The position numbers and the translations under genes are program-made. A stretch of DNA of 64,000 nt, from positions 1 to 64,000 of the forward strand of contig CAKTZI010000021.1 of the NCBI GenBank assembly GCA_934635385.1, read 5' to 3'. Shown piece after piece: positions 31,917 through 39,545 of the stretch; positions within the stretch are counted from its first letter, which is position 1; each line of letters opens with the position of its first letter. The notes beneath the pieces are model-generated. The model saw only the letters and a program-made list of their open reading frames with translations. It was not told where the DNA came from and did no database searches. Origin of the DNA: an uncultured Kiritimatiellota bacterium (lineage in GTDB: Bacteria > Verrucomicrobiota > Kiritimatiellia > RFP12 > UBA1067).

Positions 31917-32248
31917 GAGGCGAACGCCTTGCGCGCCTCCTCAACCGTGTCGAAGATCTCGAACACGCGGAAGACCTTCGTGATGTCGAAAACGATCCGA
32001 GGATGCGCCTGCAGGCACGCGAGGCGCACGGTACCGCCGGCCGCGCGGGACTTCTGGAGCGCGCGCACGAGGACGCCGAGGCCCGACGAGTCGATGTGCG
32101 TCATCTTCGAGAGGTCGACAAGGAGGTTTCTGTCCTGTTGCAGCGCCTTGTCGAGAACGGCCTGCACCGTCTCGGCGCACGAGGCGACGAGCCGTCCGTC
32201 GATCTGGACTTCGACGTAGCCGTCGCAGGGTATCGTGTTCGTTGTCAT
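31913..32248 (-). CDS. STAS domain protein (anti-sigma factor antagonist type)
   Basis: A 111-residue STAS domain with the phosphorylatable-serine loop MTHIDSSGLGVLVRAL (about residues 50-65). Such proteins are phosphorylated by a HATPase kinase and dephosphorylated by a PP2C enzyme. The protein at 53000, which combines a response-regulator, a PP2C and a HATPase domain, is a plausible partner. Location within the exopolysaccharide operon suggests it controls polymer synthesis. Confidence 0.85.
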   Translation of the reverse strand: MTTNTIPCDGYVEVQIDGRLVASCAETVQAVLDKALQQDRNLLVDLSKMTHIDSSGLGVLVRALQKSRAAGGTVRLACLQAHPRIVFDITKVFRVFEIFDTVEEARKAFAS

Positions 32249-32266
32249 TGTCAGAGCCTTTCGTTG

Positions 32267-33526
32267 TTAGAGGTTCAGGATTGAATTCGAGTTGACGAGC
32301 GGGTAGCCGATCAGGTTGATGAGCTGCGCCGTGGGCAGGAGCTTGCGGACGAAGACGTTGTATTCGGAAACGTCGTCCTTCGGCACGTAGACGACGTCGC
32401 CCGCCTCCAGCCGCACGTTCGGCGCACGGCCGGAGAGGATCGCGTCGACGTGGACGCGGTAGAGGCGCGGATTCGCGACGCCGCCCCGGATGATGACGAC
32501 GTGCGACCAGTGCGTCTCCTTCATCCAGCCGCCGGACGCCAGCAGCTCGATGAGGCCGAGGCTGTTGTCCCACAGCTTCTTGTAGGGCTGCACGACGTCG
32601 CCGACGAGGCAGACCATCGCCTCGGAACGGACGCCGATGTAGACGTAGTCGTTCTTGCGCAGGATCAGGTTGTGGATGGGGCTGCCCTTCTCGATCGCGA
32701 GGCGGAAGTCGACGGGCACGAGCCTGCCGTCACGGACGAAACGCGAGTTGACGAGATCGGCCGCGTCAAGGTCCTGGTCACCGAAGCGGCGCACGCTCGA
32801 ACCGCCCGCCTTCGCGTAGAGGTCGGAGAGCCGCATGCCCGTGGAGATGACGTAGGTGCCGGGGTGGGTCGCCGCGCCGCCAATCGTCACGGTCTCGGAG
32901 CCGACGGCGAGCGGCGTGATCCCGACGGCTGGCGCGTTGATGTAGTCGGCCAACCCCTTCTCGATCTTCCGGGCCGCCTCCGCGAGCGTCAGCCCCGCGA
33001 CCTTGACCTCGCCAAGGAAGACGATGCCGATCTTGCCGTCCGGCGTGACGACCGTCCGCCGGCTCAGGTCTTCGTGGTTGTAGACCGCCAGGTACACCTC
33101 GTCGCCGGCGTTGATCGTGTAGGGCTTCTGCGGCGCGTTGTTGAGCGCGACGAGTTCCGCGTCGCGCGCCCGCAGCTGTTCCTCGCTCAGGCTCGACTCG
33201 GCAACGGCCGCCGTCTCGGCGTCGGCCAGTTCCGGGTACGCCTCCAGCTTCTCCGTCAAGCGCTCGGCGTAGCACCCCGCAAGAAGCAGCAAGGCCAGTG
33301 CCGACAAAGTCCGTGCGGTTGCGGTCGCGACAAGCGCGACCCTCCCGATGACCCTCTTGGCAGTTCTGCGAAGATGCGGGAGGGACGCGCTTGTCGCGGC
33401 CGAGGTATCCGTCAGCGGGAGGGACGCGCTCGGCCCCTTGCGGCCCTGCGGGTTCGCTTCGCTCAGGCAACCCGACGCCTGCGGCGCGGGCGAATCTGTC
33501 GCGTCCGTGTTCTGAAACAATCTCAT
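32267..33526 (-). CDS. Wza-like polysaccharide export lipoprotein
   Basis: A 419-residue polysaccharide export protein with the Poly_export and SLBB-type regions (YTINAGDEVYLAVYNHEDLS, GTYVISTGMRLSDLYAKAGG). The lipobox LLLAGC has its Cys at residue 85, unusually far from the ATG: about 40 residues of the extension (SAATSASLP and GRVALVAT) are encoded by two in-frame REP hairpins. The ATG at 33526 overlaps the Wzc-like gene as ATGA. It forms the outer-membrane exit for the polymer. Confidence 0.8.
   Translation of the reverse strand: MRLFQNTDATDSPAPQASGCLSEANPQGRKGPSASLPLTDTSAATSASLPHLRRTAKRVIGRVALVATATARTLSALALLLLAGCYAERLTEKLEAYPELADAETAAVAESSLSEEQLRARDAELVALNNAPQKPYTINAGDEVYLAVYNHEDLSRRTVVTPDGKIGIVFLGEVKVAGLTLAEAARKIEKGLADYINAPAVGITPLAVGSETVTIGGAATHPGTYVISTGMRLSDLYAKAGGSSVRRFGDQDLDAADLVNSRFVRDGRLVPVDFRLAIEKGSPIHNLILRKNDYVYIGVRSEAMVCLVGDVVQPYKKLWDNSLGLIELLASGGWMKETHWSHVVIIRGGVANPRLYRVHVDAILSGRAPNVRLEAGDVVYVPKDDVSEYNVFVRKLLPTAQLINLIGYPLVNSNSILNL
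33323..33346. repeat. REP hairpin in the wza-like gene (1)
   Basis: Perfect stem GGTCGCG/CGCGACC with loop ACAAG, head CTCCC on the right. Read in frame on the minus strand as GRVALVAT. Confidence 0.8.
33378..33401. repeat. REP hairpin in the wza-like gene (2)
   Basis: GGGAGGG head at 33378 and near-perfect stem GGACGCG/CGCGGCC. Read in frame as AATSASLP. A third, degenerate copy begins at 33417. Confidence 0.75.
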
Positions 33527-35496
33527 CAACTTGCCTCCTCCGCAAAGTCCTTGGCCGTCAGCCGCCCGTCCACGACGACGAGCGGCACCTTGCCGACCGC
33601 CTCGGCGTCCCGCGCGAGCCGCCGCAGGGCGGCGCGCGGCGTCCGTCCCGCGCCGACATGGAACAGCGACACCTCGGCGATCTCCAGCATCTGCCGCAGG
33701 AAGATGTCCGACGTGACCGGCTCCGCGCACCGCAGCAGCACAAGGTCGAAGCGCGTGCGCAGGGTCGCGATGTCCTCGCCGAGCAGCTTCGTCTCCGACG
33801 GCGAGAGCGCCAGCGGATTCGCGCGCGCGAACCATCCCCGGTCGCCCATCAGGCAGACCGACGCCAGAAACTCGGCGCCCGCCGGCGCCTCGAACGTCTT
33901 CGCCGGAACGATGTCGAGGGCGACGACGCGGCGGCCGGCCATCGTCAAATTCCAGTGCATCGCCTCGCCGAGCTCCTCCACGAAAGAACCGCCCGGCAGA
34001 AGGCCCATGAAATGGACGGCCTTCGTCGCCGTCTCCCGCTCGATCTGGAAGCAGATGCGGTCGAGCGTGTCCTTGTACGCGACGCCCGCCGGACACGTCG
34101 CCTTCGGCGTGACCGGCCCGAGCGACCGCACACCGAGGCAGCAGGCCGCCTCGCGGGCGTTGCGCACGCGACCGAAGAGGAAGTCGACGAGGACGAGCAG
34201 CGTGAGCAGTCCGCCCGCCGCGAAGAGCCCGCCCACGAGGCCGAGCAGGTAGTTCTTCTTTGCGTGCGGCGAGGCGACGCGCCCGCCCGTCGCGCGCTCG
34301 ACCTGCGTGAGGTCGCCGGCGATCGACGCCTGCAGATAGCGGATGTCCGAAATCGTCTCCTCCAGACCCTGAATCGTCGGCTGCAGCGTCTCGCGCTGGC
34401 GGCGGAACGCCTCGAACTGCGGCAGGAGGTCGGAGAGCGTCTTCAGCTGCCGCTCGTTCGCGGCAATCTCCTGCGCAAGCGCCGCCCGGCCCGACCGGTG
34501 GATCTCGCACTCGACTTCGGCGTTCCGCAGCTTCTCGTAGACGGCGGTCAGGCGTTCGAGTTCGGCCACGGTCATCGCCGGCATCTCGTGCGCCTTGAGG
34601 AAGGCGTCCAGCCGCGCCTGGCAGTCCGTGCGCGTCTTCAGGACGACCGCGAGGCGCGGGTTCCTGTCGGTGTAGAGTTCGCGCAGACGCACGACCTCCT
34701 TCTCCGCACGCCGCAGCTCCTCCTGCAGGTCCTTCAGCTCGTCCGCGTGCCCGAACGCCTTGGCGGAGACGGTGCCGAGCTCCGCCTTCAGCCGCTTCAC
34801 GCGCAGCTCCTCGTTCGTCACCTTCACGTCGAGTTCGGAAAGGCGCACCTTCTGATCGGAGATCGTCGTGCGCAGACGTTCGACGTCGGCCTCCGGCGCG
34901 AGGATGCCGTGCTTCTGCGCGAGCCGCTGTTCGTCGGCGTCGAGCGCCGCCGTCTGCGCGAGCAGTTCCTGCCGCCGCGCGTCGATCGTCTTCAGCCACT
35001 TCTCCAGCTCGGCGCGGCGGTAGGCCGCGTATTCCTCCAGGCAGATGTCGGCGAAGCAGTTCGCCTTCTCGACGGCGCGCGCCTCCGTGTTGGCCTTCAC
35101 CGTGATCTCGAAGAGACGCGGATCCCAGCGGTTCTGCACGAGCGAGAGGTCGATCCACGCGCGCAGGCGCTCAAGACCCGTCAGCTTCGCCCGCTCAATG
35201 TAGTCCCGCACCATCGCGTCGCGCGTCAGGATCTGGAAGACCTGCCGGGCGTCCATCGCCGGGATCTTCGCCGCGCTCTTCGGATAGAACTGGAGCTTCG
35301 TCTGCACGACCACGCGCTCGCAGGAGCGGGCCGTCCGCCGCACCAACAGGAACGTCAGCGTGCCGGCGACGGCGACAAACGCCGCGAGGGCCACCCACAG
35401 CCAGCGGCCCGCCACGATCAGCAGGACGCGCCGCAGGGCGTTCAGCCGCCGGACCTGCTCTTCCTCAAGTTCCCGTTCGCTCTTTCCGTCACTCAA
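33526..35496 (-). CDS. Wzc-like chain-length/tyrosine-kinase-related protein lacking a Walker A
   Basis: A 656-residue Wzz/Wzc-type protein: transmembrane segments near residues 25-45 and 415-435 flank a long coiled-coil periplasmic region (TVAELERLTAVYEKLRNAEV). The cytoplasmic end follows the BY-kinase fold, but where Walker A should be it reads VHFMGLLPGGSFVEELGEAM and no tyrosine cluster follows, so kinase activity is doubtful. The start is a TTG at 35496 with GGGAGG before it, overlapping the upstream stop; the ORF extends far upstream only as a shadow. Confidence 0.75.
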   Translation of the reverse strand: MSDGKSERELEEEQVRRLNALRRVLLIVAGRWLWVALAAFVAVAGTLTFLLVRRTARSCERVVVQTKLQFYPKSAAKIPAMDARQVFQILTRDAMVRDYIERAKLTGLERLRAWIDLSLVQNRWDPRLFEITVKANTEARAVEKANCFADICLEEYAAYRRAELEKWLKTIDARRQELLAQTAALDADEQRLAQKHGILAPEADVERLRTTISDQKVRLSELDVKVTNEELRVKRLKAELGTVSAKAFGHADELKDLQEELRRAEKEVVRLRELYTDRNPRLAVVLKTRTDCQARLDAFLKAHEMPAMTVAELERLTAVYEKLRNAEVECEIHRSGRAALAQEIAANERQLKTLSDLLPQFEAFRRQRETLQPTIQGLEETISDIRYLQASIAGDLTQVERATGGRVASPHAKKNYLLGLVGGLFAAGGLLTLLVLVDFLFGRVRNAREAACCLGVRSLGPVTPKATCPAGVAYKDTLDRICFQIERETATKAVHFMGLLPGGSFVEELGEAMHWNLTMAGRRVVALDIVPAKTFEAPAGAEFLASVCLMGDRGWFARANPLALSPSETKLLGEDIATLRTRFDLVLLRCAEPVTSDIFLRQMLEIAEVSLFHVGAGRTPRAALRRLARDAEAVGKVPLVVVDGRLTAKDFAEEAS

Positions 35497-36596
35497 TTGA
35501 AAACCTCCCAGTCTCGTTCCGTCTCCGGCGGCACGCCGTCCGCCAATGTCGCGCGAATCGTCTCCAGAACCCGCACCGTGCAGTCCTGCCCAAGCGTCGC
35601 GAGCGGACCCGGCGTCCGCCGCCGCACAAGCCACCGCACCAGCTGGCGGACGCTGCGCCGCCGCAGTTCGCCGCCGTGCCGCGCGAACAGCGCATCCGCC
35701 GCCGCACGCCACGCCGCAAACGCCGCCTCCCACGTCAACGGGAGGGCCGCATCCGCCGCGTTTCCGGTCGCGACAAGCGCGTACGCGTCGTTCCCGGTCG
35801 CGACAAGCGCGACCCTCCCGTGCGCCAATCCTGTCGTAAACAGCCGCGCCCGCACATTCGGGAGGGCCGCGCTTGTCGCGGCCGCGTCGCCCGTTGGCCG
35901 CCGCTTGAAGGCGCACGCCCGCGCATACGCCGCGTCGCCGAGCGCGGCTTCGCGCGCCGCGAGCGTCCAGGCGTAGCGTCCCTCGGCGATGAGCCGCGCA
36001 TCGCCCGCGCCGAGGATGGCCTTGTTCAGGTTGCGCAGCACGAAGCCGTCCGCCCGCCCGCCGTTCGCCGCGAGCCGCCGCCGCGCGAGTTCGAGGCCCA
36101 TGCCCCGGTTCATGAGCAGCCGCGCCGCCTCGCCCGCCGGAATCTCCGACGGCGCATGGAGCCGAGCCCCCGACCACGCCGCAAGATCGAAGCCCGCCGG
36201 CGCGACCACGACGTGCGCGTGCAGGAGTTCCTGCACCATCAGCCGCCGTTCGTCCCGACGGAGACGCGCCGCCGTGCGGAGCGTGAAATCGACGTCGAGG
36301 CCGAGCCGGGCGCCGAACGCGGCGGAGACCGGCGCGAGCCGTTTCGCGAGCGTCGGCAACGCCGCCTCCGGCGCGTCCATGAGGACGAAGAAGTCGAGGT
36401 CGTTGTAGAGGCGGTGGTCGGCCGTCGCGCCGCCCTCGCCGCGTCCGTAGCCGCCGCCGAGGACAAGCCCCGCGAAACCCGGCAGGGCGAGGTTCCGCAC
36501 CGCCGCCGCGAGCTCGGGCAGCGCCGCGCGGATCTGCGCATCCGCCGCCGCGTCGCGCACGGCCGTGAAGGACACATTCTCGAACGCCCCCGTCAT
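35493..36596 (-). CDS. Nucleotidyltransferase-like protein with REP-encoded insert
   Basis: A 367-residue protein with LVLGGGYGRGEGG and LYNDLDFFVLMD (about residues 44-72), the Gly-rich and DxD motifs of minimal nucleotidyltransferases, then a helical C-terminus. About 50 residues between KRRPTG and LTWEAAF are encoded by a cluster of REP hairpins (35740-35883), giving AATSAALP, GRVALVATGN and YALVATGN. Its substrate is unknown; neighbours suggest a role in exopolysaccharide building. Confidence 0.6.
   Translation of the reverse strand: MTGAFENVSFTAVRDAAADAQIRAALPELAAAVRNLALPGFAGLVLGGGYGRGEGGATADHRLYNDLDFFVLMDAPEAALPTLAKRLAPVSAAFGARLGLDVDFTLRTAARLRRDERRLMVQELLHAHVVVAPAGFDLAAWSGARLHAPSEIPAGEAARLLMNRGMGLELARRRLAANGGRADGFVLRNLNKAILGAGDARLIAEGRYAWTLAAREAALGDAAYARACAFKRRPTGDAAATSAALPNVRARLFTTGLAHGRVALVATGNDAYALVATGNAADAALPLTWEAAFAAWRAAADALFARHGGELRRRSVRQLVRWLVRRRTPGPLATLGQDCTVRVLETIRATLADGVPPETERDWEVFN
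35740..35883. repeat. Cluster of REP hairpins inside a coding region
   Basis: Contains a degenerate GGGAGGG copy at 35740, a truncated GGTCGCGACAAGCGCG at 35766-35781, a perfect copy at 35796-35819 (CCCTCCC head right) and a perfect copy at 35860-35883 (GGGAGGG head left, stem GGCCGCG/CGCGGCC). All are read through without stops. Confidence 0.75.
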
Positions 36597-37735
36597 GCGC
36601 GGCCCCTTTCGCCTCCTGGCCCGTCCCACGTCGGCGCGATCAGCCGGTTCAGAAGTCCCTTCACGACAATGGCCGTCGCGAACCACGGCGTTCGTCCGCA
36701 CCGGTACCAGATGTCGTCCAGCCGCCGATCCTCGTCCGTGCGGCGGACGGACAGCGCCTCGGACGCGCGGAACGCGCACACGCCGTCCGCCGCCGACTGG
36801 CGGATGAGCCGTCCGCGCAGGAACACGGCGCGCAGGACGGCGGGGTAGCGCGTGACGGAGAGCCGGTAGGCCCACGTCGAATGGCGCACGTGCCAGAGCA
36901 GAAGGACGGACGGCAGGAGCGCGACGGACAGCACGACCGCGAGACACCACTCCCAGACATCGACGAGGCGGACGCCGCCCCGGCGGCGGAAGCGCGCCGA
37001 AAGGCCCGGCTCGTCGAGATCGACGAACGCGCCCGTCGGCACGTCGATGACGCGCGCGCCGCAGACGACCTTGTTCTCAAAGGAGAGGCCGCGTCCGAGG
37101 TAACAGTGCGAGAAGACGACCGTGCGCCGGAGCGAGCAGTCCCGCTCGATGTACGTGCCGTTCCCCACGATCACGTCGCCCGCGAGCGTCGCGCCGTCCC
37201 CGACGTAGGCGTTGTCCCCAAGGGCGACCGGACTCTTAACGTCCGCATGCGTCCGGATGACGACGTTCTCGCCAATCGAGACGCCCGGCTCCGACGAGTA
37301 GCCGGGCAGCGTACGGTCGGCGGGGGCGGCGAGGACGCGGAAGTTGAGGTCGAACCACGCCGCGAGCGAATCGACCCGCACCCAGTCGCCGCGATACGGG
37401 AAGACAAGTCCCCAGAGGACGCGCACGTCGCCGTCGTCCGCGATGAACGCCCGGTTGCGGCGCTGGACGTCCGCCTCGGAGGCGAACGGCCCCGCGCCCT
37501 CGTAGGCGAGGCGGATCCCCCAGCGCGCACCGTTCGCGAGCGGGCCGCGCGCCAGCGCCTCGTCGTAGAAATGGTCGAGGATCTTGACGGCCGTCGCGCC
37601 CTGCGTCTGGCAGGAATCCAGCAGATGCTCGGCCCAGCTCTTGGCGACGACGCCGAGATGCAGGGGACTCTGGTCGGGGAAGAGCGCTTCCGTCCAGGCG
37701 TGGCCGTCCGGGGCCGGGACAATCAGGAACGTCAT
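36593..37735 (-). CDS. Membrane-associated left-handed beta-helix protein (sugar nucleotidyltransferase-like)
   Basis: A 380-residue protein whose middle (about residues 150-215) shows hexapeptide repeats (VSIGENVVIRTHADVKSPVA, YVGDGATLAGDVIVGNGTYI) as in NDP-sugar pyrophosphorylases. The N-terminal region lacks an obvious nucleotidyl-binding GG loop. A hydrophobic segment (WCLAVVLSVALLPSVLLLWH, about 265-285) anchors it. It lies between the sugar transferase and the nucleotidyltransferase genes. Confidence 0.6.
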   Translation of the reverse strand: MTFLIVPAPDGHAWTEALFPDQSPLHLGVVAKSWAEHLLDSCQTQGATAVKILDHFYDEALARGPLANGARWGIRLAYEGAGPFASEADVQRRNRAFIADDGDVRVLWGLVFPYRGDWVRVDSLAAWFDLNFRVLAAPADRTLPGYSSEPGVSIGENVVIRTHADVKSPVALGDNAYVGDGATLAGDVIVGNGTYIERDCSLRRTVVFSHCYLGRGLSFENKVVCGARVIDVPTGAFVDLDEPGLSARFRRRGGVRLVDVWEWCLAVVLSVALLPSVLLLWHVRHSTWAYRLSVTRYPAVLRAVFLRGRLIRQSAADGVCAFRASEALSVRRTDEDRRLDDIWYRCGRTPWFATAIVVKGLLNRLIAPTWDGPGGERGRA

Positions 37736-37736
37736 G

Positions 37737-38462
37737 TCAGTACGCCCCCTTTCCCGTCAGGATCGCGGGGATCGTCTTCAGAAGGATCTTCAGGTCGCGC
37801 GCGAGCGAATGGCTGCGGATGTACGCCTGGTCGAGCTGCACCTGCCGGCGAAACGGGAGGTCGCTGCGCCCGGAGACCTGCCAGAGGCCGGTGATGCCGG
37901 GAATCACGTTCAGGCGCTTGCGGTCCTCCAGCGTGTACGCGCGCACCTCGGACGGCAGCGGCGGACGCGGCCCGACGAGCGACATGTCGCCGAGCAGCAC
38001 GTTGAAGAGCTGCGGCAGCTCGTCGAGCGAACTCTTGCGCAGGAAACGCCCGACGCGCGTGACACGCGGATCGTCCCTCATCTTAAAGATCACGCCGTCC
38101 GCCGACTCGTTGCGGGACGCGAGCGCGGCCTTGCGCGCCTCGGCGTCGACGTACATCGAGCGGAACTTGTAGAAGCGGAAGTGACGGCCGCAGCGGCCGA
38201 CGCGGGTCTGCACGAAGAGGGCCGGACCGGGGCTCGTCAGCTTGACGGCGAGCGCGATGCCGACGAAGACGGGCGAGAGGAGGACGATCCCCGCGAGCGC
38301 CGCCATGAAGTCGAGGAGGCGCTTGGCGCGATACGTACACGCGACCGTCAGGCGCCAGAGTCCCTGCCGGAAACGCCGCCGGCACTGCCCGCGCCGACGC
38401 CCGTCCAGCTCGGCCCGCAGCGCCGCGAGCTCGGCATCTGTCGCGCGCACCCGTTCCGTCAT
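37737..38462 (-). CDS. Undecaprenyl-phosphate sugar phosphotransferase
   Basis: A 241-residue bacterial sugar transferase (WbaP/ExoY type): one N-terminal hydrophobic segment, then FRFYKFRSMY, LRKSSLDELPQLFNVLLGDM, SLVGPRPPLP and PGITGLWQVSGRS. It would start repeat-unit synthesis by moving a sugar phosphate to undecaprenyl phosphate at the inner membrane. The first 10 codons overlap the HPt gene (4 bases). Confidence 0.9.
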   Translation of the reverse strand: MTERVRATDAELAALRAELDGRRRGQCRRRFRQGLWRLTVACTYRAKRLLDFMAALAGIVLLSPVFVGIALAVKLTSPGPALFVQTRVGRCGRHFRFYKFRSMYVDAEARKAALASRNESADGVIFKMRDDPRVTRVGRFLRKSSLDELPQLFNVLLGDMSLVGPRPPLPSEVRAYTLEDRKRLNVIPGITGLWQVSGRSDLPFRRQVQLDQAYIRSHSLARDLKILLKTIPAILTGKGAY

Positions 38463-38776
38463 GCGCGGTTCTCCGCATCCAGTTCCGCAAGACGCGCGAG
38501 AGCCCGGTCGGAGGCCGCGCCGTCCGAGGCCTTCGCCGCGTCGCGGAGCGCGAGGATCGCCGTCACGAACGCCGCGTCGCCGACCATCAGCGCATTGCCC
38601 TTCAGGGTGTGCGCGACGCGGTCGAGCAGCGGATAGTCCTCCGCCGCGCGGGCCGCACGGGCCTCCGCGAGCTTGGCCTTAGACGACACGAGATATTCGT
38701 CCCAGACGAGGCGGATCATCTCCGCATCGCCCTCGAACTGCTCGTTCAGCCAGGTCTTCACGTCGTCTTTCATCAT
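38459..38776 (-). CDS. HPt domain phosphotransfer protein
   Basis: A 105-residue helical protein with VAHTLKGNALMVG, the histidine phosphotransfer motif (His near residue 56). It heads the exopolysaccharide operon behind the promoter at 38836 and could receive phosphate from the hybrid kinase at 56795 or pass it to the response regulator at 53000. Confidence 0.8.
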   Translation of the reverse strand: MMKDDVKTWLNEQFEGDAEMIRLVWDEYLVSSKAKLAEARAARAAEDYPLLDRVAHTLKGNALMVGDAAFVTAILALRDAAKASDGAASDRALARLAELDAENRA

Positions 38777-38835
38777 GCTTTCGCCCCCAATGAGGAAGGA
38801 GAACCTGTCCAGGTCCCGGACAAATTTTGCTGCGA

Positions 38836-38844
38836 ATTATACCA
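38836..38844 (-). promoter_or_regulatory. Extended -10 promoter of the exopolysaccharide operon
   Basis: TGGTATAAT on the minus strand, giving a leader of about 50 bases before the HPt gene. The following bases (38869-38930) hold a degenerate GGAGGG repeat also seen near 55399. Confidence 0.6.
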
Positions 38845-38924
38845 AATAATCGCCTGCCCCTGTGCGGATGTCCAGCAGGAGGGCCGTTGCAGGAAGACCG
38901 CGCACCCCTGATAGGGCTTCCACT

Positions 38925-39533
38925 TCAAGGAAATGTCGGCAAGACAATATGACTTTGCAAAAAAGTCGCAAAATCAGATCGTGGCAATTCAGGATTACGG
39001 TTGTTGGCAAACAAGTTCCTCAGTTTTTCACTTGTCAACATGAACGGCATATCGCCTTTTTGGTAGATGCTTGAAAACTGAAGTTCGCTTTTGTGTTCGC
39101 AAACAAACCGATTGAAAACAGCAAGATATTCATTTTCATGCAGAGGATTTGCATAATGACCGGACTCTTTCATTCGGCTACGCCACTTATCAAGAATCGC
39201 AGGAGGATAATGCATGAGAAGAAAATCCTCGAAATTGAAATGTTGGAAACAGAACTTAGGCAGACAATCCTTGTGCTGCTCGTAAAGTGAGAGATTGTTG
39301 TTGTCGTTGCGCTCGTAGATGTCGTAATCCAACATAACTATTGCCGCTTTCATCTTACATTTCATTGCGCGGCAATGATTTCTGATGACCTTTAAATTTC
39401 CGCTTTCTGCATTGTGCGCACTCAAGATGAGGGACTGGTTGTTTTCGTTCAGGAAGCGATTCAATACCTGCGTGTACGCGAACTCTGACGCACCTTCACA
39501 AATGACAAGATAATGCTCTCGCTTTTCCATCAT
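38925..39533 (-). CDS. RloB-like protein of an AbiL-type pair
   Basis: A 202-residue protein with VICEGASEFAYTQVLNRFL, IVMLDYDIYERND and HFNFEDFLLMHYPP, matching RloB proteins (TOPRIM-like acidic residues and a C(F)E(D)xxxLLH motif). It follows the AAA ATPase gene by 12 bases; ATPase plus RloB is the AbiL abortive-infection arrangement. It is AT-rich against its neighbours, pointing to transfer. Confidence 0.75.
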   Translation of the reverse strand: MMEKREHYLVICEGASEFAYTQVLNRFLNENNQSLILSAHNAESGNLKVIRNHCRAMKCKMKAAIVMLDYDIYERNDNNNLSLYEQHKDCLPKFCFQHFNFEDFLLMHYPPAILDKWRSRMKESGHYANPLHENEYLAVFNRFVCEHKSELQFSSIYQKGDMPFMLTSEKLRNLFANNRNPELPRSDFATFLQSHIVLPTFP

Positions 39534-39545
39534 ACTACTGATTAG

